The notes under the pieces are model-generated. The model made no database searches. It was given only the letters and a program-made list of their open reading frames with translations, and was not told where the DNA came from. A DNA stretch of 64,000 nt from Candidatus Mailhella merdavium (GTDB lineage Bacteria; Desulfobacterota; Desulfovibrionia; Desulfovibrionales; Desulfovibrionaceae): positions 62,001 through 126,000 of the forward strand of contig DWXS01000042.1 in the NCBI GenBank assembly GCA_019119045.1. The letters run 5' to 3'. The stretch's first letter is position 1. Every line of letters begins with the position of its first letter. The translations under genes were made by a program, and so were the position numbers. This document shows, piece after piece, positions 36,353-46,064 of this stretch.

Positions 36353-36486
36353 GTCGTCTGTCCAGACGGAGTTCTCCCCCCGTTCTCTCTTGCGGAACCT
36401 TTCATTGGCGGATAGTTAAGAAAGGGCCGGTTGCTTCCGGCTTTTCCTCAACGCCCTGCCGGGGCAGACACAAGCGAGCGCAGAAC

Positions 36487-37833
36487 ATGGATCAGGTCAC
36501 TGTCAAGGCTCCCTCGTCAAAATCCGTTTCCCACCGGCGTCTTATCGGCGCCGCTCTGGCAAAAGGGGAATCTCATCTGACCGGAGTGCTGGAAAGCCGG
36601 GATATTGAGCAGACCAGGCAAATCCTTGAACAGACGGGAGCAACTTTCGAAGCGCTCGGCCCGGGAGAATGGCGCGTCATCGGCATAGGCGGCGGGCCGC
36701 GCGGCGGGGACGCTGTTCCCGTATCCTGCTATGTGCATGAATCCGGCACGACATGTCGGCTGCTGACCGCCGTTCTTGCCTCCGGCATGGGGCAGTTCCG
36801 CATACACGGCGCGCCGCGCATGCACAGTCGCCCCATAGGGGAACTGACGGCCGCGCTGGAAAAGCTGGGCGTCGTCATCCGTTTTGAAGGAGAACCCGGC
36901 TATCCCCCCTTTGTTCTCAGAACACGGGGTCTGGAAGGCGGCACCGTGGAAATAGGGCTTGGCGAGTCGAGTCAGTATCTTTCCGGATTACTGCTGGCCG
37001 CGCCCCAGGCAAAGGGGCCGATCACGCTGGAAATATGCGGCAGACATGTCGTTTCCTGGCCCTATATAGGCCTGACGCTTCAGACCATGCACGACTTCGG
37101 CATACGCTTTGACGTGAGTGCGCGCAGGGATCGTCAGGCGGAGTGGCAGTTTGCGGACTGGCGCAAACTCCGGGCCGTGCGCCCCGGTCTGATCCGCTTC
37201 CGCGTACGCCCTTCCCTCTATAAGGCGGGCGAATACAGCGTGGAAGGGGACTGGTCCGGAGCCTCCTATCTGCTTGCCGCCGGAGTCCTTGGAGATCGAC
37301 CTGTCTGCGTGACGGGTCTGCGCAGCGACACCATGCAGGGAGATCGAAGCATACGCGATATTCTGGAACGCATGGGCGCACACCTTGAAGAAGGCGATGA
37401 GGGACTCGTCGCATACCCTTCGAGCCTCGTCGGGGTAGAGGCCGACATGGGCGACTGCCCCGATCTCGTCCCTACCGTGGCAGTTCTGGCCGCCTGTGCC
37501 GAAGGGGATACCCTCATCCGGGGAGTCGCACACCTGCGCATCAAGGAATGCGATCGTATCGCCGCACCAGCCCGGGAACTGGGCAAGGCCGGAATCTCCG
37601 TGGAGGAACGGCCCGACGGGCTTCTGATACACGGCAATCCGCAGCTTGATCTGCACGGACGGACGCTTGAACTGCTGACCTACGGCGATCACCGCATGGC
37701 CATGAGTCTCAGCCTTCTGGAATGCCGCGGCGCGACCGTGCATCTGGACGATCCCCGCGTGGTCAGCAAATCCTTTCCCGCATTCTGGGATATCTGGAAA
37801 AGTATCCGTGGAGAGGAAGCCTCCGCACTCTGA
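36487..37833 (+). CDS. aroA: 3-phosphoshikimate 1-carboxyvinyltransferase (EPSP synthase)
   Basis: 448 residues. Start at 36487. It transfers the enolpyruvyl group of PEP to shikimate 3-phosphate, the sixth step of the shikimate pathway. Signatures: PSSKSVSHR at 9-17 (PEP/S3P Lys and Ser), SGTTCRLL near 87-94, RPIGEL near 117 and KECDRIAAPARELGK and DHRMAMSL near 355-402. The tyrA-like gene follows 80 nt downstream, so the pair is probably one aromatic-amino-acid transcription unit. Slightly longer than E. coli AroA (427). Confidence 0.94.
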   Translation: MDQVTVKAPSSKSVSHRRLIGAALAKGESHLTGVLESRDIEQTRQILEQTGATFEALGPGEWRVIGIGGGPRGGDAVPVSCYVHESGTTCRLLTAVLASGMGQFRIHGAPRMHSRPIGELTAALEKLGVVIRFEGEPGYPPFVLRTRGLEGGTVEIGLGESSQYLSGLLLAAPQAKGPITLEICGRHVVSWPYIGLTLQTMHDFGIRFDVSARRDRQAEWQFADWRKLRAVRPGLIRFRVRPSLYKAGEYSVEGDWSGASYLLAAGVLGDRPVCVTGLRSDTMQGDRSIRDILERMGAHLEEGDEGLVAYPSSLVGVEADMGDCPDLVPTVAVLAACAEGDTLIRGVAHLRIKECDRIAAPARELGKAGISVEERPDGLLIHGNPQLDLHGRTLELLTYGDHRMAMSLSLLECRGATVHLDDPRVVSKSFPAFWDIWKSIRGEEASAL

Positions 37834-37913
37834 ACGGATCTGCCTGCACATTTTGGAGCAGAGTAAGGGACGTAGTTGTCCGAAACAGAAGCGGAAAGGA
37901 GCGGAACATAACG

Positions 37914-38693
37914 ATGAGGGCTGGCATCATAGGAAATAAGGGACGCATGGGAGCCATGCTCACGCGCCGTATGACGGGAGCAGGGCATGAAGTCCGGGGA
38001 GCGGATCTGCCTCTGCGTGCAGAAGATCTCGCGCAGGCCTGTTCCGGCTCCGAAGTGGTGTTCCTGTGCGTGCCTGCGGCCGCGCTGGAAGAAACAGCCC
38101 GCAAAATAACTCCCTATCTGCCCGCATCCTGCGCGCTGGCAGATATCACCTCGGTCAAGGTGCTTCCCGTGCGGGCCATGGAACGGGCGTGGAACGGGCC
38201 TGTCGTCGGCACGCATCCGCTGTTCGGCCCGAAGACTTCAAGCGGACGCTTTGCCGTAAGCGTCACGCCCGGGCGGGGCTGGAAAGACGGAGAAGAACTT
38301 CCGCCTCAGGACGAAAAAGCCGTGCTTCTTGTGGAAGATCTGTTCCGCTCTCTGGGCTGGAGTCCCTTCCGCTGTTCGCCGGAAACCCACGACAAGGCCA
38401 TGGCCGCCATTCAGGGGCTGAATTATATCACCTCGCTGGCCTATTTCGCCATGCTTTCCCGCAAACCGGAACTCCTGCCCTTTCTTACCCCGTCCTTTGA
38501 ACGACGCAAGGAAGCGGCAAGAACCATGCTGACGTCCGATTCCGCCATGTTCGCAGGCATTTTCGCCGCCAACCCCATGAGTCAGGAAACCGTGCGCGAA
38601 TTCCGCGCCTATCTCAATGTTGCGGCCGGAGGCGATATCGAAGTGCTGGCCGAACTGGCAAAAGGCTGGTTTCCAGAGCAGTCTGATCAATAA
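37914..38693 (+). CDS. tyrA: Prephenate dehydrogenase
   Basis: 259 residues from the ATG at 37914 (AGGAG about 12 nt upstream). Rossmann motif GNKGRMG at 7-13, a variant of the usual GxGxxG; VVFLCVPAAALEET near 48-62; DITSVK near 77-82; and the substrate-binding THPLFGP at 100-106. The C-terminal helical domain (140-255) has HDKAMAAIQGLNYITSL. It converts prephenate to 4-hydroxyphenylpyruvate with NAD(P) for tyrosine. No chorismate mutase or ACT domain is attached. It follows aroA. The next gene is convergent. Confidence 0.9.
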   Translation: MRAGIIGNKGRMGAMLTRRMTGAGHEVRGADLPLRAEDLAQACSGSEVVFLCVPAAALEETARKITPYLPASCALADITSVKVLPVRAMERAWNGPVVGTHPLFGPKTSSGRFAVSVTPGRGWKDGEELPPQDEKAVLLVEDLFRSLGWSPFRCSPETHDKAMAAIQGLNYITSLAYFAMLSRKPELLPFLTPSFERRKEAARTMLTSDSAMFAGIFAANPMSQETVREFRAYLNVAAGGDIEVLAELAKGWFPEQSDQ

Positions 38694-38887
38694 CGCGGCT
38701 CATGCCTTGCCGGGCCCGGTCGGACAAGACTCATTCTCATGCTTTTGCCCCGAAAGGCAGCAAAAATATGAAAACTCCTGCCGACAGACCTTCCTGTGCG
38801 CCGCGGCTCCGTATGTTCCGATGCGGCACTCTTCAAAGCCTGAAAGGCTGACTCTGCGGAGCCTACAGGTCAATGCGCTCCTCCGTT

Positions 38888-40003
38888 TCAGGCCGGAAGG
38901 GCTGCATACAGCCTCTGCATATAAGATTCCGGACGGGCCTGTATCCGCACCCAGCCCCCCGGCATACCCGGCACATTATCGCACACGCGAATCAGTATGC
39001 CGTGCAGGCGCAACAGTCGTTCCTGCATGTCCGCAGCCCGACCGTCCTTCACGGCGGCCGCGACAAACGAGGTTCCCCGCAGCACGCGGCGGAACATGCC
39101 GCTCTTTTCCAGATGGCGGGCCAGATTTTCCACATCTTCTGCAAGAGCGGGCAGAAGCTCCCGGTACGCACTTTCCTTTTCCAGAAGCGTCAGACCTGCG
39201 TCTTCCGCCGCCATGCCGACAGACCAGGAAGGACGACAGGACTCTATCCCGGCGGCCAGTTCCTTTCCCGTCACGGCAAAACCCAGACGCACCCCCGGGC
39301 AGCAGAAAAATTTCGTCAGACTGTCCAGCAGAATCGCTTCTCCTCCGGGACAGGCAAGCTCCATCAAGCGGGAATAGCGGGGAAAGCCGGGATCCTCTTC
39401 CTGAAGAAAACTGCGATAACAGGCATCCAGCAGCAGCGTGCGTTTTCCCACCGCGTTCATGAGCGGAGTGAAATCCCGCAGAACTCCTGTTCCCGGATTG
39501 TTCGGGCTGCATACAATAACCAGATCGGCCCTGCTGCGCGCCACGCTGTCCAGAGCGGAGTCATCGGGGAGAAAGGCGTTTTCCTCCCGGCAGACAATAT
39601 GCTCCTGCTCCAGACCGAGGGCGGCGCAGGCGCGCGCATACTGCACGAATATGGGGCCGAGAAAAAGTGCGCGACGCGCCCCTTTCCCGCGCAAAGCAAG
39701 CAGAGACGCCCAGATCAGTTCGGATGCGCCATTGCCCGCCACAATCATATCCGCCGGCACGGCTTCCCGCACGGCCAGCCCCGCCCGGAGCCTGCGCACC
39801 TCCGGGTCCGGATAATGCAGCAGCGCCGCCCCGGAAAAGCGGGCCTGTCCGCCGAGAAGATGTTCCGTCAGAGAGGCGGCGGCAAAGAAACAGTTTGTGC
39901 TGAAGTCGTCCAAATCTGCTTCTCTCATACCGATCAGGCGTGCCGCGGCTCCAAGGCCGCCGCCATGTCCGAATGTGCCTTCCAGCGTCTGGACTCTGCT
40001 CAT
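38888..40003 (-). CDS. Class I/II PLP aminotransferase, CobD/HisC-like
   Basis: 371 residues from the ATG at 40003 (GAGGAGC upstream); an in-frame ATG at 40069 adds 22 residues without a site. Motifs: the N-terminal HGG at 13-15 and DDFSTNCF typical of the CobD/HisC group, SPNNPGTG at 166-173 (PLP phosphate/pyridine region), D193 in LLLDACYRSF, and the PLP lysine K231 in SLTKFFCCPGVRLGF. CobD makes the aminopropanol phosphate of cobalamin from threonine phosphate; HisC is the other close relative. The HGG and FSTN features favour a CobD-like role, but no cobalamin genes are nearby, so the assignment stays open. Confidence 0.8.
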   Translation of the reverse strand: MSRVQTLEGTFGHGGGLGAAARLIGMREADLDDFSTNCFFAAASLTEHLLGGQARFSGAALLHYPDPEVRRLRAGLAVREAVPADMIVAGNGASELIWASLLALRGKGARRALFLGPIFVQYARACAALGLEQEHIVCREENAFLPDDSALDSVARSRADLVIVCSPNNPGTGVLRDFTPLMNAVGKRTLLLDACYRSFLQEEDPGFPRYSRLMELACPGGEAILLDSLTKFFCCPGVRLGFAVTGKELAAGIESCRPSWSVGMAAEDAGLTLLEKESAYRELLPALAEDVENLARHLEKSGMFRRVLRGTSFVAAAVKDGRAADMQERLLRLHGILIRVCDNVPGMPGGWVRIQARPESYMQRLYAALPA

Positions 40004-40086
40004 TTCGCTCCTCGCGTCAGCAAAAAAAATATCCGGCGACGACTTGAGATTGCGCCGGATTTCCGGCACACTTTCACTTTATTCCC

Positions 40087-41244
40087 GTGATTGTCAAATC
40101 GCGGTTCCGATCCGCAGAAGAAGAGGCTCCGCCTCCTCTTCCCAAACTTCAACCGGGGCGACGCGTCGCCGCATCCATGCTTGCACTCATCATCACCGTG
40201 CTCGTTTCCACAGGCATTTCCGCCCTCTGTTCCACAACCGAAGCCATGCTCTATTCCGTGCAGTGGACCCACATCGAACAACTGCGCGAACGCGGATCCC
40301 GGGCGGGGGAACTGCTATTTCAGATGCGTTCCAACATCGAACAGCCCATCACCGCAGTTCTGACGCTGAATACGGTGGCCAATACGGCCGGGGCTTCCAT
40401 TGCAGGCGCCCTTGCCGCCGCTGCCCTGGGCGAGGCAAACATGCCCTTCTTCGCCGCCGCCTTCACCGTTCTCATTCTCATCTGCGGAGAAATCCTGCCC
40501 AAAACCCTCGGCGTCGCCTATGCCGCGCCCCTGTCCGGCATTCTGGTCTATTATCTGCGCGCGCTCATCTTCGTCCTCAAGCCCATCACCTGGGCCGGGG
40601 GCATGATCACCCGTCTGATCACGCCAAAAAAAAAAGGGCCGGAAGCCACGGAAGACGATATCCGCATACTGGCGCGCCTGTCCCGGCAGTCCGGCGTCAT
40701 TCAGCCTTATGAGGAAACGGCCATACGCAATATCCTCGCTCTGGATCAGAAGCGCGTTCACGATGTCATGACTCCGCGGACGGTGGTTTTCTCCCTCCCC
40801 GCAGCCACAACCGTCGAAGAAGCCTACAACAACACCAATTTCTGGCATTTCAGCCGCGTCCCCGTTTATGAGGAGGATAACGAGGATATCGTCGGCATGG
40901 TGCTGCGCCGCGAAGTGGCCCGCCACAAAGATAAGGACAAAGCCGGCGTGACGCTCGGCGAAATCATGCAGCCCATTCACTTCGTGCAGGAAAGCCAGAC
41001 GCTGGACAAGGTGCTTTCGGATTTTCTCGAACTTCATCAGCATCTTTTCGCCGTGCTTGACGAATACGGCGGGCTTGCCGGCGTCATTTCCCTTGAAGAC
41101 GTGCTGGAAGAAATTTTGGGCAGAGAAATCGTGGACGAATCCGACGTGGTGGCCGACATGCGCGAAGCTGCGCGCATGAGACGCGCCGCCCTCAGCCGGG
41201 CAAGAGAACAACGCGAAAAAGAAGCCGAGACCAATCAGGAATAA
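40087..41244 (+). CDS. CNNM/CBS-domain membrane protein (hemolysin/CorC family)
   Basis: 385 residues from a GTG at 40087. No clear ribosome site is visible, so the true start may be slightly later. The CNNM transmembrane domain (about 30-190) contains VSTGISALCSTTEAMLYSV and ILICGEILPKTLGVAYAAPL, then an EETAIRNILALDQKRVHDVMTPR linker and two CBS motifs at about 225-340, ending at DEYGGLAGVISLEDVLEEILG. The C-terminal CorC/HlyC transporter-associated domain is missing; the protein ends with a charged Arg/Glu tail. The family is linked to Mg2+ or other divalent metal efflux. It is divergent from the CobD-like gene. Confidence 0.87.
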   Translation: MIVKSRFRSAEEEAPPPLPKLQPGRRVAASMLALIITVLVSTGISALCSTTEAMLYSVQWTHIEQLRERGSRAGELLFQMRSNIEQPITAVLTLNTVANTAGASIAGALAAAALGEANMPFFAAAFTVLILICGEILPKTLGVAYAAPLSGILVYYLRALIFVLKPITWAGGMITRLITPKKKGPEATEDDIRILARLSRQSGVIQPYEETAIRNILALDQKRVHDVMTPRTVVFSLPAATTVEEAYNNTNFWHFSRVPVYEEDNEDIVGMVLRREVARHKDKDKAGVTLGEIMQPIHFVQESQTLDKVLSDFLELHQHLFAVLDEYGGLAGVISLEDVLEEILGREIVDESDVVADMREAARMRRAALSRAREQREKEAETNQE

Positions 41245-41333
41245 TTCCCGCTTGCAATGCGACATGAAGGCGGTTAATATCCCGGGGCGGGGTCCCGTAC
41301 CGACATGCGGCGGGCTGCCCATAAGGAGTACCC

Positions 41334-41756
41334 ATGGCGAAAAAAACGTCCCTTCCGGTGTATGTTGTGGCCTTTTGCCTGTTTCTGGGCGGAGTAGGCT
41401 ACATGGCCTGGACCGGTTTTTCGGAAAACAACGTCTATTTTCTCACGGTCTCGGAAGCTCTGGACATGCCCGGGCAGGAACTGAAAGCCGCACGACTGTT
41501 CGGCACAGTTTCCGGAGAGGATCTTACCCGCCCCAGCGACGGGCTGGGAGTCCGCTTCCGTCTGCTTGATGCAACAAAGCCCGGCACGGAACTCTGGGTG
41601 GAATATACGGGCGTGGTACCCGACACCTTCAAACCCGGTGCGGAAGTGATTGTCGAAGGCGCCATGGCGGACGGAGGCTTTTTTGCCAAGACGCTGATGA
41701 CCAAGTGTCCCTCCAAATACCAGAAAGAAAATCGTACGGAAGCGACCCGGGTCTGA
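41334..41756 (+). CDS. ccmE: Cytochrome c maturation protein CcmE (C-x-x-x-Y type)
   Basis: 140 residues, start 41334 after AAGGAG. One N-terminal membrane anchor (8-26) is followed by the OB-fold heme chaperone domain (about 32-120: RLFGTVSGEDL, GVRFRLLDATKPG, VVPDTFKPGAEVIVEG). The heme-binding motif at the C-terminal end is CPSKY, residues 125-129, instead of the H-D-E-x-Y of classical CcmE. Desulfovibrio CcmE of this C-x-x-x-Y kind is known to bind heme covalently through Cys. It passes heme from CcmC to the CcmF ligase in the periplasm. First gene of the ccm cluster. Confidence 0.95.
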   Translation: MAKKTSLPVYVVAFCLFLGGVGYMAWTGFSENNVYFLTVSEALDMPGQELKAARLFGTVSGEDLTRPSDGLGVRFRLLDATKPGTELWVEYTGVVPDTFKPGAEVIVEGAMADGGFFAKTLMTKCPSKYQKENRTEATRV

Positions 41757-41787
41757 CGGGTTCTTCCTGAGTATTCCCTTTCTCACT

Positions 41788-41804
41788 CCCGCCGTCACGG
41801 CGGG
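41788..41804 (+). other. Small perfect hairpin between ccmE and ccmF
   Basis: CCCGCCG-TCA-CGGCGGG, a 7-bp GC stem, followed by ACTTCCCTTTCC without a proper T-run. It may attenuate transcription or mark mRNA processing within the 110-nt ccmE-ccmF gap. Confidence 0.35.
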
Positions 41805-41866
41805 ACTTCCCTTTCCTGCGCCCTGAGGAACATTCCCGCAGGGACGGAACCCTTTTCGGAGAAAGC

Positions 41867-43783
41867 ATGTATCTTGCCGCATATATTCTGCTTCTTCTTG
41901 CCCTGCTCTGCGCCCTGGGAGGTACGGGCATGGGTGTGGCACAGCTCTGGCAGGGGCGCGACGCCGACCTCGGCTGGCTGGAACGGGCCAACCTTGTCAC
42001 TGCGGGCTGTTTTGTCGTGTCCTCCGGCATACTGATGTATGCCCTGATTACGGGCGACTTTTCCCTGGAATATGTGGCGAACTACACCGACAGCCTTCTT
42101 TCTCTGTTCTACAAGATAACGGCCTTCTGGGCCGGACAGGCAGGCTCTCTGCTGTTCTGGGCGCTCATGGTCGCGCTGTGCGGCCTCATCTTCCAGTTCA
42201 CCCCCTCGTATAAAACGCTCGAACGGGAAACCAGACTGTGGTACTGGGTGTTCTACCTTTCCATCATGGCCTTCTTTGCCCTGCTGCTCACAGCCTGGAG
42301 CAATCCCTTCCTCCAGATTTCCCCGACTCCGCCGGACGGACGGGGCATGAACCCCATGCTTCAGAATCCGGGCATGATCATCCATCCCCCGCTGCTCTTT
42401 CTCGGGTACGGAGGCTTTGTCATCCCGGGCTGTCTTGCTCTGGCACAGGCCATGCACCGGGGCGAAAGCGAAGCCTCCTGGCTTGACGTGGCCCGTCCCT
42501 TCACCCTTACGGCCTGGCTGTTCCTTACGGCAGGGATCGTCATCGGCGGCTGGTGGGCCTATATGGAACTTGGCTGGGGCGGCTACTGGGCCTGGGACCC
42601 TGTGGAAAATGCCTCGCTCATTCCCTGGCTGCTCGGCACGGCCGCCATTCATACCGGCCTGCTCCAGACCCGGCGGGATAAACTGCTCAGAGTCAATACC
42701 TTTCTCATGGCGTTGACCACGGTATCCGCCTTCTTTGCGACCTATCTCGTGCGCGGAAATGTGGTTCAGTCTGTCCATGTCTTCGGCGAAGGAGGCGTCG
42801 GCCCCGCCCTGCTCTTCTTTGTCCTGGGTTCCTTCGTGGTGGTACTCCTCGCCGCGCTGCGCCCCGTGCGCGAAGGCGCAGAAGCTCTGGGAGGTCTGGA
42901 AACCCGCGAGGGCTTCCTCGTCCTCACCGCCTGGATGCTCGTCGCCATTTCCCTCGTTATTCTCGTGGCCACGCTCTGGCCCGTAATTACGGAAACGTTC
43001 GGAAAAACCTCCAGCGGTCTCTCTCAGGGCTTTTACAACAGAGTCTGCCTGCCGCTGTTCACCGTCGTCATGGCGTTGCTGGCCCTCTGCCCCTGGCTGG
43101 GCTGGAAAGGCGGACTGCGCAGCTGGCCGAAGGCCGGCGGCGTGGCGGGCGTCTTCGTCATTTCTCTTGCCGGTCTGTGGTTGTCCGGCGTCCGCGACGC
43201 TCTGCCGCTCATGGCCGCAAGTCTGAGCATTGCCGCTCTGGCCAGCATGGTTCTGGTCATTGCGGAAAAGTCCACTCGCACGAACGGGCCGTCTCTGGGC
43301 GCGGCCCTGACGCATTTCGGTCTGGGGCTTATTGCGCTGGGCATAGCTTTTTCCGGCCCCTATGCCAGCAGCAGGGAAGTAACGCTGGCAAAGGGCGAAA
43401 GTGTGGAAATAGGCCCCTACACCGCGACTCTGGACGAACTGTACGAGGGCAGCAGCCCCAACGGAGCCTATGATTTTCTTGAAGCGGAAATACGACTGAC
43501 ACGAAACGGCGATAACGTGGCCGTGGTCAGCCCGCAATACCGGGTCTATTCACGATTCAATCAGAATTCCTTCGAAGCGGCCACCCATCCCAGCCTCGGA
43601 ACGGAATTCTACGCCACCCTGCTGGGGCTGGAAAACGGCAACAAGGCTGTGATTCATGTCAGCGCGCATCCGCTGGTCAACTGGCTGTGGATTGGCGGAA
43701 CCATCATGACCCTTGCTCCCCTGCTCGGTCTGCGGCGCAGATTCTCCCGGAAATCCTCCGGCGATTCCTCGGGCAGGGCCTGA
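41867..43783 (+). CDS. ccmF: Cytochrome c heme lyase CcmF
   Basis: 638 residues, about 15 membrane helices. The heme-handling WWD signature is visible as GGYWAWDPVENASLIPWL near residues 240-257, flanked by His-bearing segments (MIIHPPLLFLGYGGF near 170 and ATYLVRGNVVQSVHVFGEG near 290). The C-terminal periplasmic part has the MKGE-type YTATLDELYEG region. CcmF transfers heme from CcmE to apocytochrome c. ccmA follows 11 nt later. No ccmG or ccmH gene is found in the cluster. Confidence 0.95.
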   Translation: MYLAAYILLLLALLCALGGTGMGVAQLWQGRDADLGWLERANLVTAGCFVVSSGILMYALITGDFSLEYVANYTDSLLSLFYKITAFWAGQAGSLLFWALMVALCGLIFQFTPSYKTLERETRLWYWVFYLSIMAFFALLLTAWSNPFLQISPTPPDGRGMNPMLQNPGMIIHPPLLFLGYGGFVIPGCLALAQAMHRGESEASWLDVARPFTLTAWLFLTAGIVIGGWWAYMELGWGGYWAWDPVENASLIPWLLGTAAIHTGLLQTRRDKLLRVNTFLMALTTVSAFFATYLVRGNVVQSVHVFGEGGVGPALLFFVLGSFVVVLLAALRPVREGAEALGGLETREGFLVLTAWMLVAISLVILVATLWPVITETFGKTSSGLSQGFYNRVCLPLFTVVMALLALCPWLGWKGGLRSWPKAGGVAGVFVISLAGLWLSGVRDALPLMAASLSIAALASMVLVIAEKSTRTNGPSLGAALTHFGLGLIALGIAFSGPYASSREVTLAKGESVEIGPYTATLDELYEGSSPNGAYDFLEAEIRLTRNGDNVAVVSPQYRVYSRFNQNSFEAATHPSLGTEFYATLLGLENGNKAVIHVSAHPLVNWLWIGGTIMTLAPLLGLRRRFSRKSSGDSSGRA

Positions 43784-43794
43784 AGGGGCACGCC

Positions 43795-44481
43795 ATGCGG
43801 GACGCACCTCTTTCCGAACCCGTCGCGCTGCTGAAGCTTTCCGGCGTCGGCAAGGCTTTTGGGCCGCGTGTGCTGTTCCGGAAGATAGAGGTGTCGTTCG
43901 CCGCAGGCAGCATAAGCCTGCTGGCAGGGCGTAACGGAGCGGGAAAGTCCACTCTGATGCGCATCATGGCCGGACTGGCCCGCCCTGACGCGGGTTCGGT
44001 AACCCGCCATGCGCATGAAGCCGAAACAGCATTTCTCGCTCATGCGACCTTTCTGTATTCCGGACTCAGCGCACAGGAAAATCTGCATTTCTGGGGGCGC
44101 GCTCTGGGGCTTCGCGGACAGGCTCTGACTCAGGCTGCGGACGCCGCTCTGGATCGCGTGGGCCTGACCCGGCACGCGCATGACAGAGCGGGCATTCTTT
44201 CCCGGGGCATGGCCCAGCGGCTCAACCTTGCCCGTCTGCTGCTCGGCAGACCGAAACTGCTGTTGCTGGACGAACCGGGAACAGGACTTGATACGGCCTC
44301 GCGCGGGCTGCTGCATGAAATGGTGCGGGAAGCACGCGACGGAGGCGCGGCTGTGATCTGGATCAGCCACGATCTTGATGCGGACGGAATTCTGGCCGAT
44401 CGCATTCTTACCCTGCGCAACAAAACGCTTGAAAGCAGCCGGCCTTCCCGGCCCGACATGCAGGGAGCTTCATCATGCTGA
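43795..44481 (+). CDS. ccmA: Heme exporter ATP-binding protein CcmA
   Basis: 228 residues from the ATG at 43795 (AAGGGG upstream). ABC ATPase with Walker A GRNGAGKST at 45-53, a Q-loop region, the signature LSRGMAQRLNLARLLL around 139-154 and Walker B LLLLDEPGTGLD. With CcmB it forms the transporter that releases holo-CcmE from CcmC by ATP hydrolysis. The stop overlaps the ccmB start by 7 nt, so translation is coupled. Confidence 0.94.
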   Translation: MRDAPLSEPVALLKLSGVGKAFGPRVLFRKIEVSFAAGSISLLAGRNGAGKSTLMRIMAGLARPDAGSVTRHAHEAETAFLAHATFLYSGLSAQENLHFWGRALGLRGQALTQAADAALDRVGLTRHAHDRAGILSRGMAQRLNLARLLLGRPKLLLLDEPGTGLDTASRGLLHEMVREARDGGAAVIWISHDLDADGILADRILTLRNKTLESSRPSRPDMQGASSC

Positions 44482-45155
44482 AGCTTGCCGTCGTCATCTG
44501 TCTCAAGGATCTCCGACTCATCCTGACGCGCGGAGCCGGTCTTGTGCAGGCTCTGCTGCTGGGGCTGTTGCTGGTTTTTCTGTTCAGCCTTTCCCTCGAT
44601 GCGGGTGAACGTCTTGCTCCGCAGGCGGCCGCCACCATGTTCTGGCTGGCTTCGGCCTTCTGTCAGGTGCTGGTCTTCAATATGCTCTATGCGCTGGAAG
44701 AAGAAAACGGCGCGCGTCTCGGTCTGCTGGTTCTGCCTGCTCCGTCTCAAGGAATCTGGCTGGGTAAGGGACTGGCGGGGCTGCTGCTGCTCATCTGCGC
44801 ACAGGCTGTCTTTCTGCCGGCGGCATTCGTCTTTCTCGGTCAGAATCCTGGAGCCGAACCTGGCCCGGCTCTGGCAGGGCTGCTGCTTACCGATGCCGGT
44901 ATGGCTGCTTCCGGTTCCCTTCTCGGTGCGCTTTCCGTAGGGAGGGCAGGACGCGAATCTCTGCTTTCCATTGTTCTCTTTCCACTGATGATTCCCCTGC
45001 TGCTGGCTGGAATTCAGCTCGGCACGGCGGGTTTCGGCCCCGCTCTTCCCCCCGGAGCCGCACAGGGCTGGCTGGGGCTGGCCGCGGCCTTTGACGCGGT
45101 GTTTCTGGCCGCCGGGCTTATTCTCTTTCCTTTCGTCTATACTGGAGAAGACTGA
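44475..45155 (+). CDS. ccmB: Heme exporter membrane subunit CcmB
   Basis: 226 residues with six predicted membrane helices. It begins KLAVVICLKDLRLILTRGAG, the usual CcmB start, and includes FCQVLVFNMLYALEEENG and a later LLSIVLFPLMIPLLLAGIQ. Membrane partner of CcmA. Overlaps ccmA by 7 nt and ccmC at an ATGA-type junction (45153-45157). Confidence 0.92.
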   Translation: MLKLAVVICLKDLRLILTRGAGLVQALLLGLLLVFLFSLSLDAGERLAPQAAATMFWLASAFCQVLVFNMLYALEEENGARLGLLVLPAPSQGIWLGKGLAGLLLLICAQAVFLPAAFVFLGQNPGAEPGPALAGLLLTDAGMAASGSLLGALSVGRAGRESLLSIVLFPLMIPLLLAGIQLGTAGFGPALPPGAAQGWLGLAAAFDAVFLAAGLILFPFVYTGED

Positions 45156-45832
45156 TGCGCTTGTTCATCCTGTCCGGTCTCGTCGGAGGCCTGCTCATGG
45201 CATTATGTCAGTGGCTGGTCTTTGTATACGCACCCCTGGAACAGAGCATGGGCGTGGTGCAGAAAATTTTCTACATGCATCTGCCTGTGGCATGGTGGTG
45301 TTTTGTCAGTTTTTTTGTTGCCTGCGTTACAGGCGCACTGTGGCTGAAAACACGACGCCCCCGCTGGGACGCGCTCTCCGCAGCCGCTGTGGAAACGGGC
45401 ATGGTCTGGGCCACGCTGGCTTTAATTACCGGTTCCATCTGGGCGCGCCACTCCTGGGGAACCTGGTGGACCTGGGATCCTCGTCTGACTACCATGCTGG
45501 TGCTGTGGTTCATCTATGCAGGTTACCTCGCGCTGCGCTCCATGCCTCTGCCTCCGGACAGACGCTCCTCCATGTGCGCGGTCGTGGCCATTGTCGGGTT
45601 TCTTGACGTGCCGCTGGTCTTTCTCTCCGCCCGTCTGTGGCGATCCATACATCCGGCTGTTTTTGCCTCGGAAGGCGGAGGCATGGACAGCCGCATGGCC
45701 GTTGCGGCCATTGCCTCCGTTCTCTGTTTCGGCCTGATATGGCTGGCCCTGCTCGGCCTTCGCTACCGGCAGATGCTGCTGGCGGCACGACTGGACAGAC
45801 TTGCGCTCGCCGGAGGAGAGGACGAAGACTGA
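45155..45832 (+). CDS. ccmC: Heme exporter protein CcmC
   Basis: 225 residues with six membrane helices. The WWD heme motif is present as WGTWWTWDPRLTTMLVLWF near residues 103-121, flanked by the axial His segments (YMHLPVAWWCF near 44 and ARHSWG near 100). CcmC loads heme onto CcmE. The start overlaps the ccmB stop; the small ccmD gene follows. Confidence 0.94.
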   Translation: MRLFILSGLVGGLLMALCQWLVFVYAPLEQSMGVVQKIFYMHLPVAWWCFVSFFVACVTGALWLKTRRPRWDALSAAAVETGMVWATLALITGSIWARHSWGTWWTWDPRLTTMLVLWFIYAGYLALRSMPLPPDRRSSMCAVVAIVGFLDVPLVFLSARLWRSIHPAVFASEGGGMDSRMAVAAIASVLCFGLIWLALLGLRYRQMLLAARLDRLALAGGEDED

Positions 45833-45920
45833 TTCCGGCCTTCCCTCTGCCGCGGACGAAATCCTGCGGCAACCTGTCACGCACCATTCCCAACTTTACA
45901 GCATCTCGCGGGAGACATTC

Positions 45921-46064
45921 ATGGAAGCGATACATTGGCTCATGGCGGCAAACGCCGCGCTCTGGATTGGGCTTGGCCTCTATATTTTCTTTCTGACCTC
46001 AAGACAACGTGCGCTGGAAGCCAGACTTGAAGCCCATGCCACGCCGGAGGACGACGATGAATAA
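45921..46064 (+). CDS. ccmD: Small membrane protein CcmD
   Basis: 47 residues. The ATG at 45921 gives one membrane helix (NAALWIGLGLYIFFLTSRQ) followed by a basic then acidic tail (RALEARLEAHATPEDDDE), the CcmD pattern. It helps release holo-CcmE from CcmC. Position after ccmC and overlap with the next gene support the call; sequence alone is too short to be conclusive. Confidence 0.85.
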   Translation: MEAIHWLMAANAALWIGLGLYIFFLTSRQRALEARLEAHATPEDDDE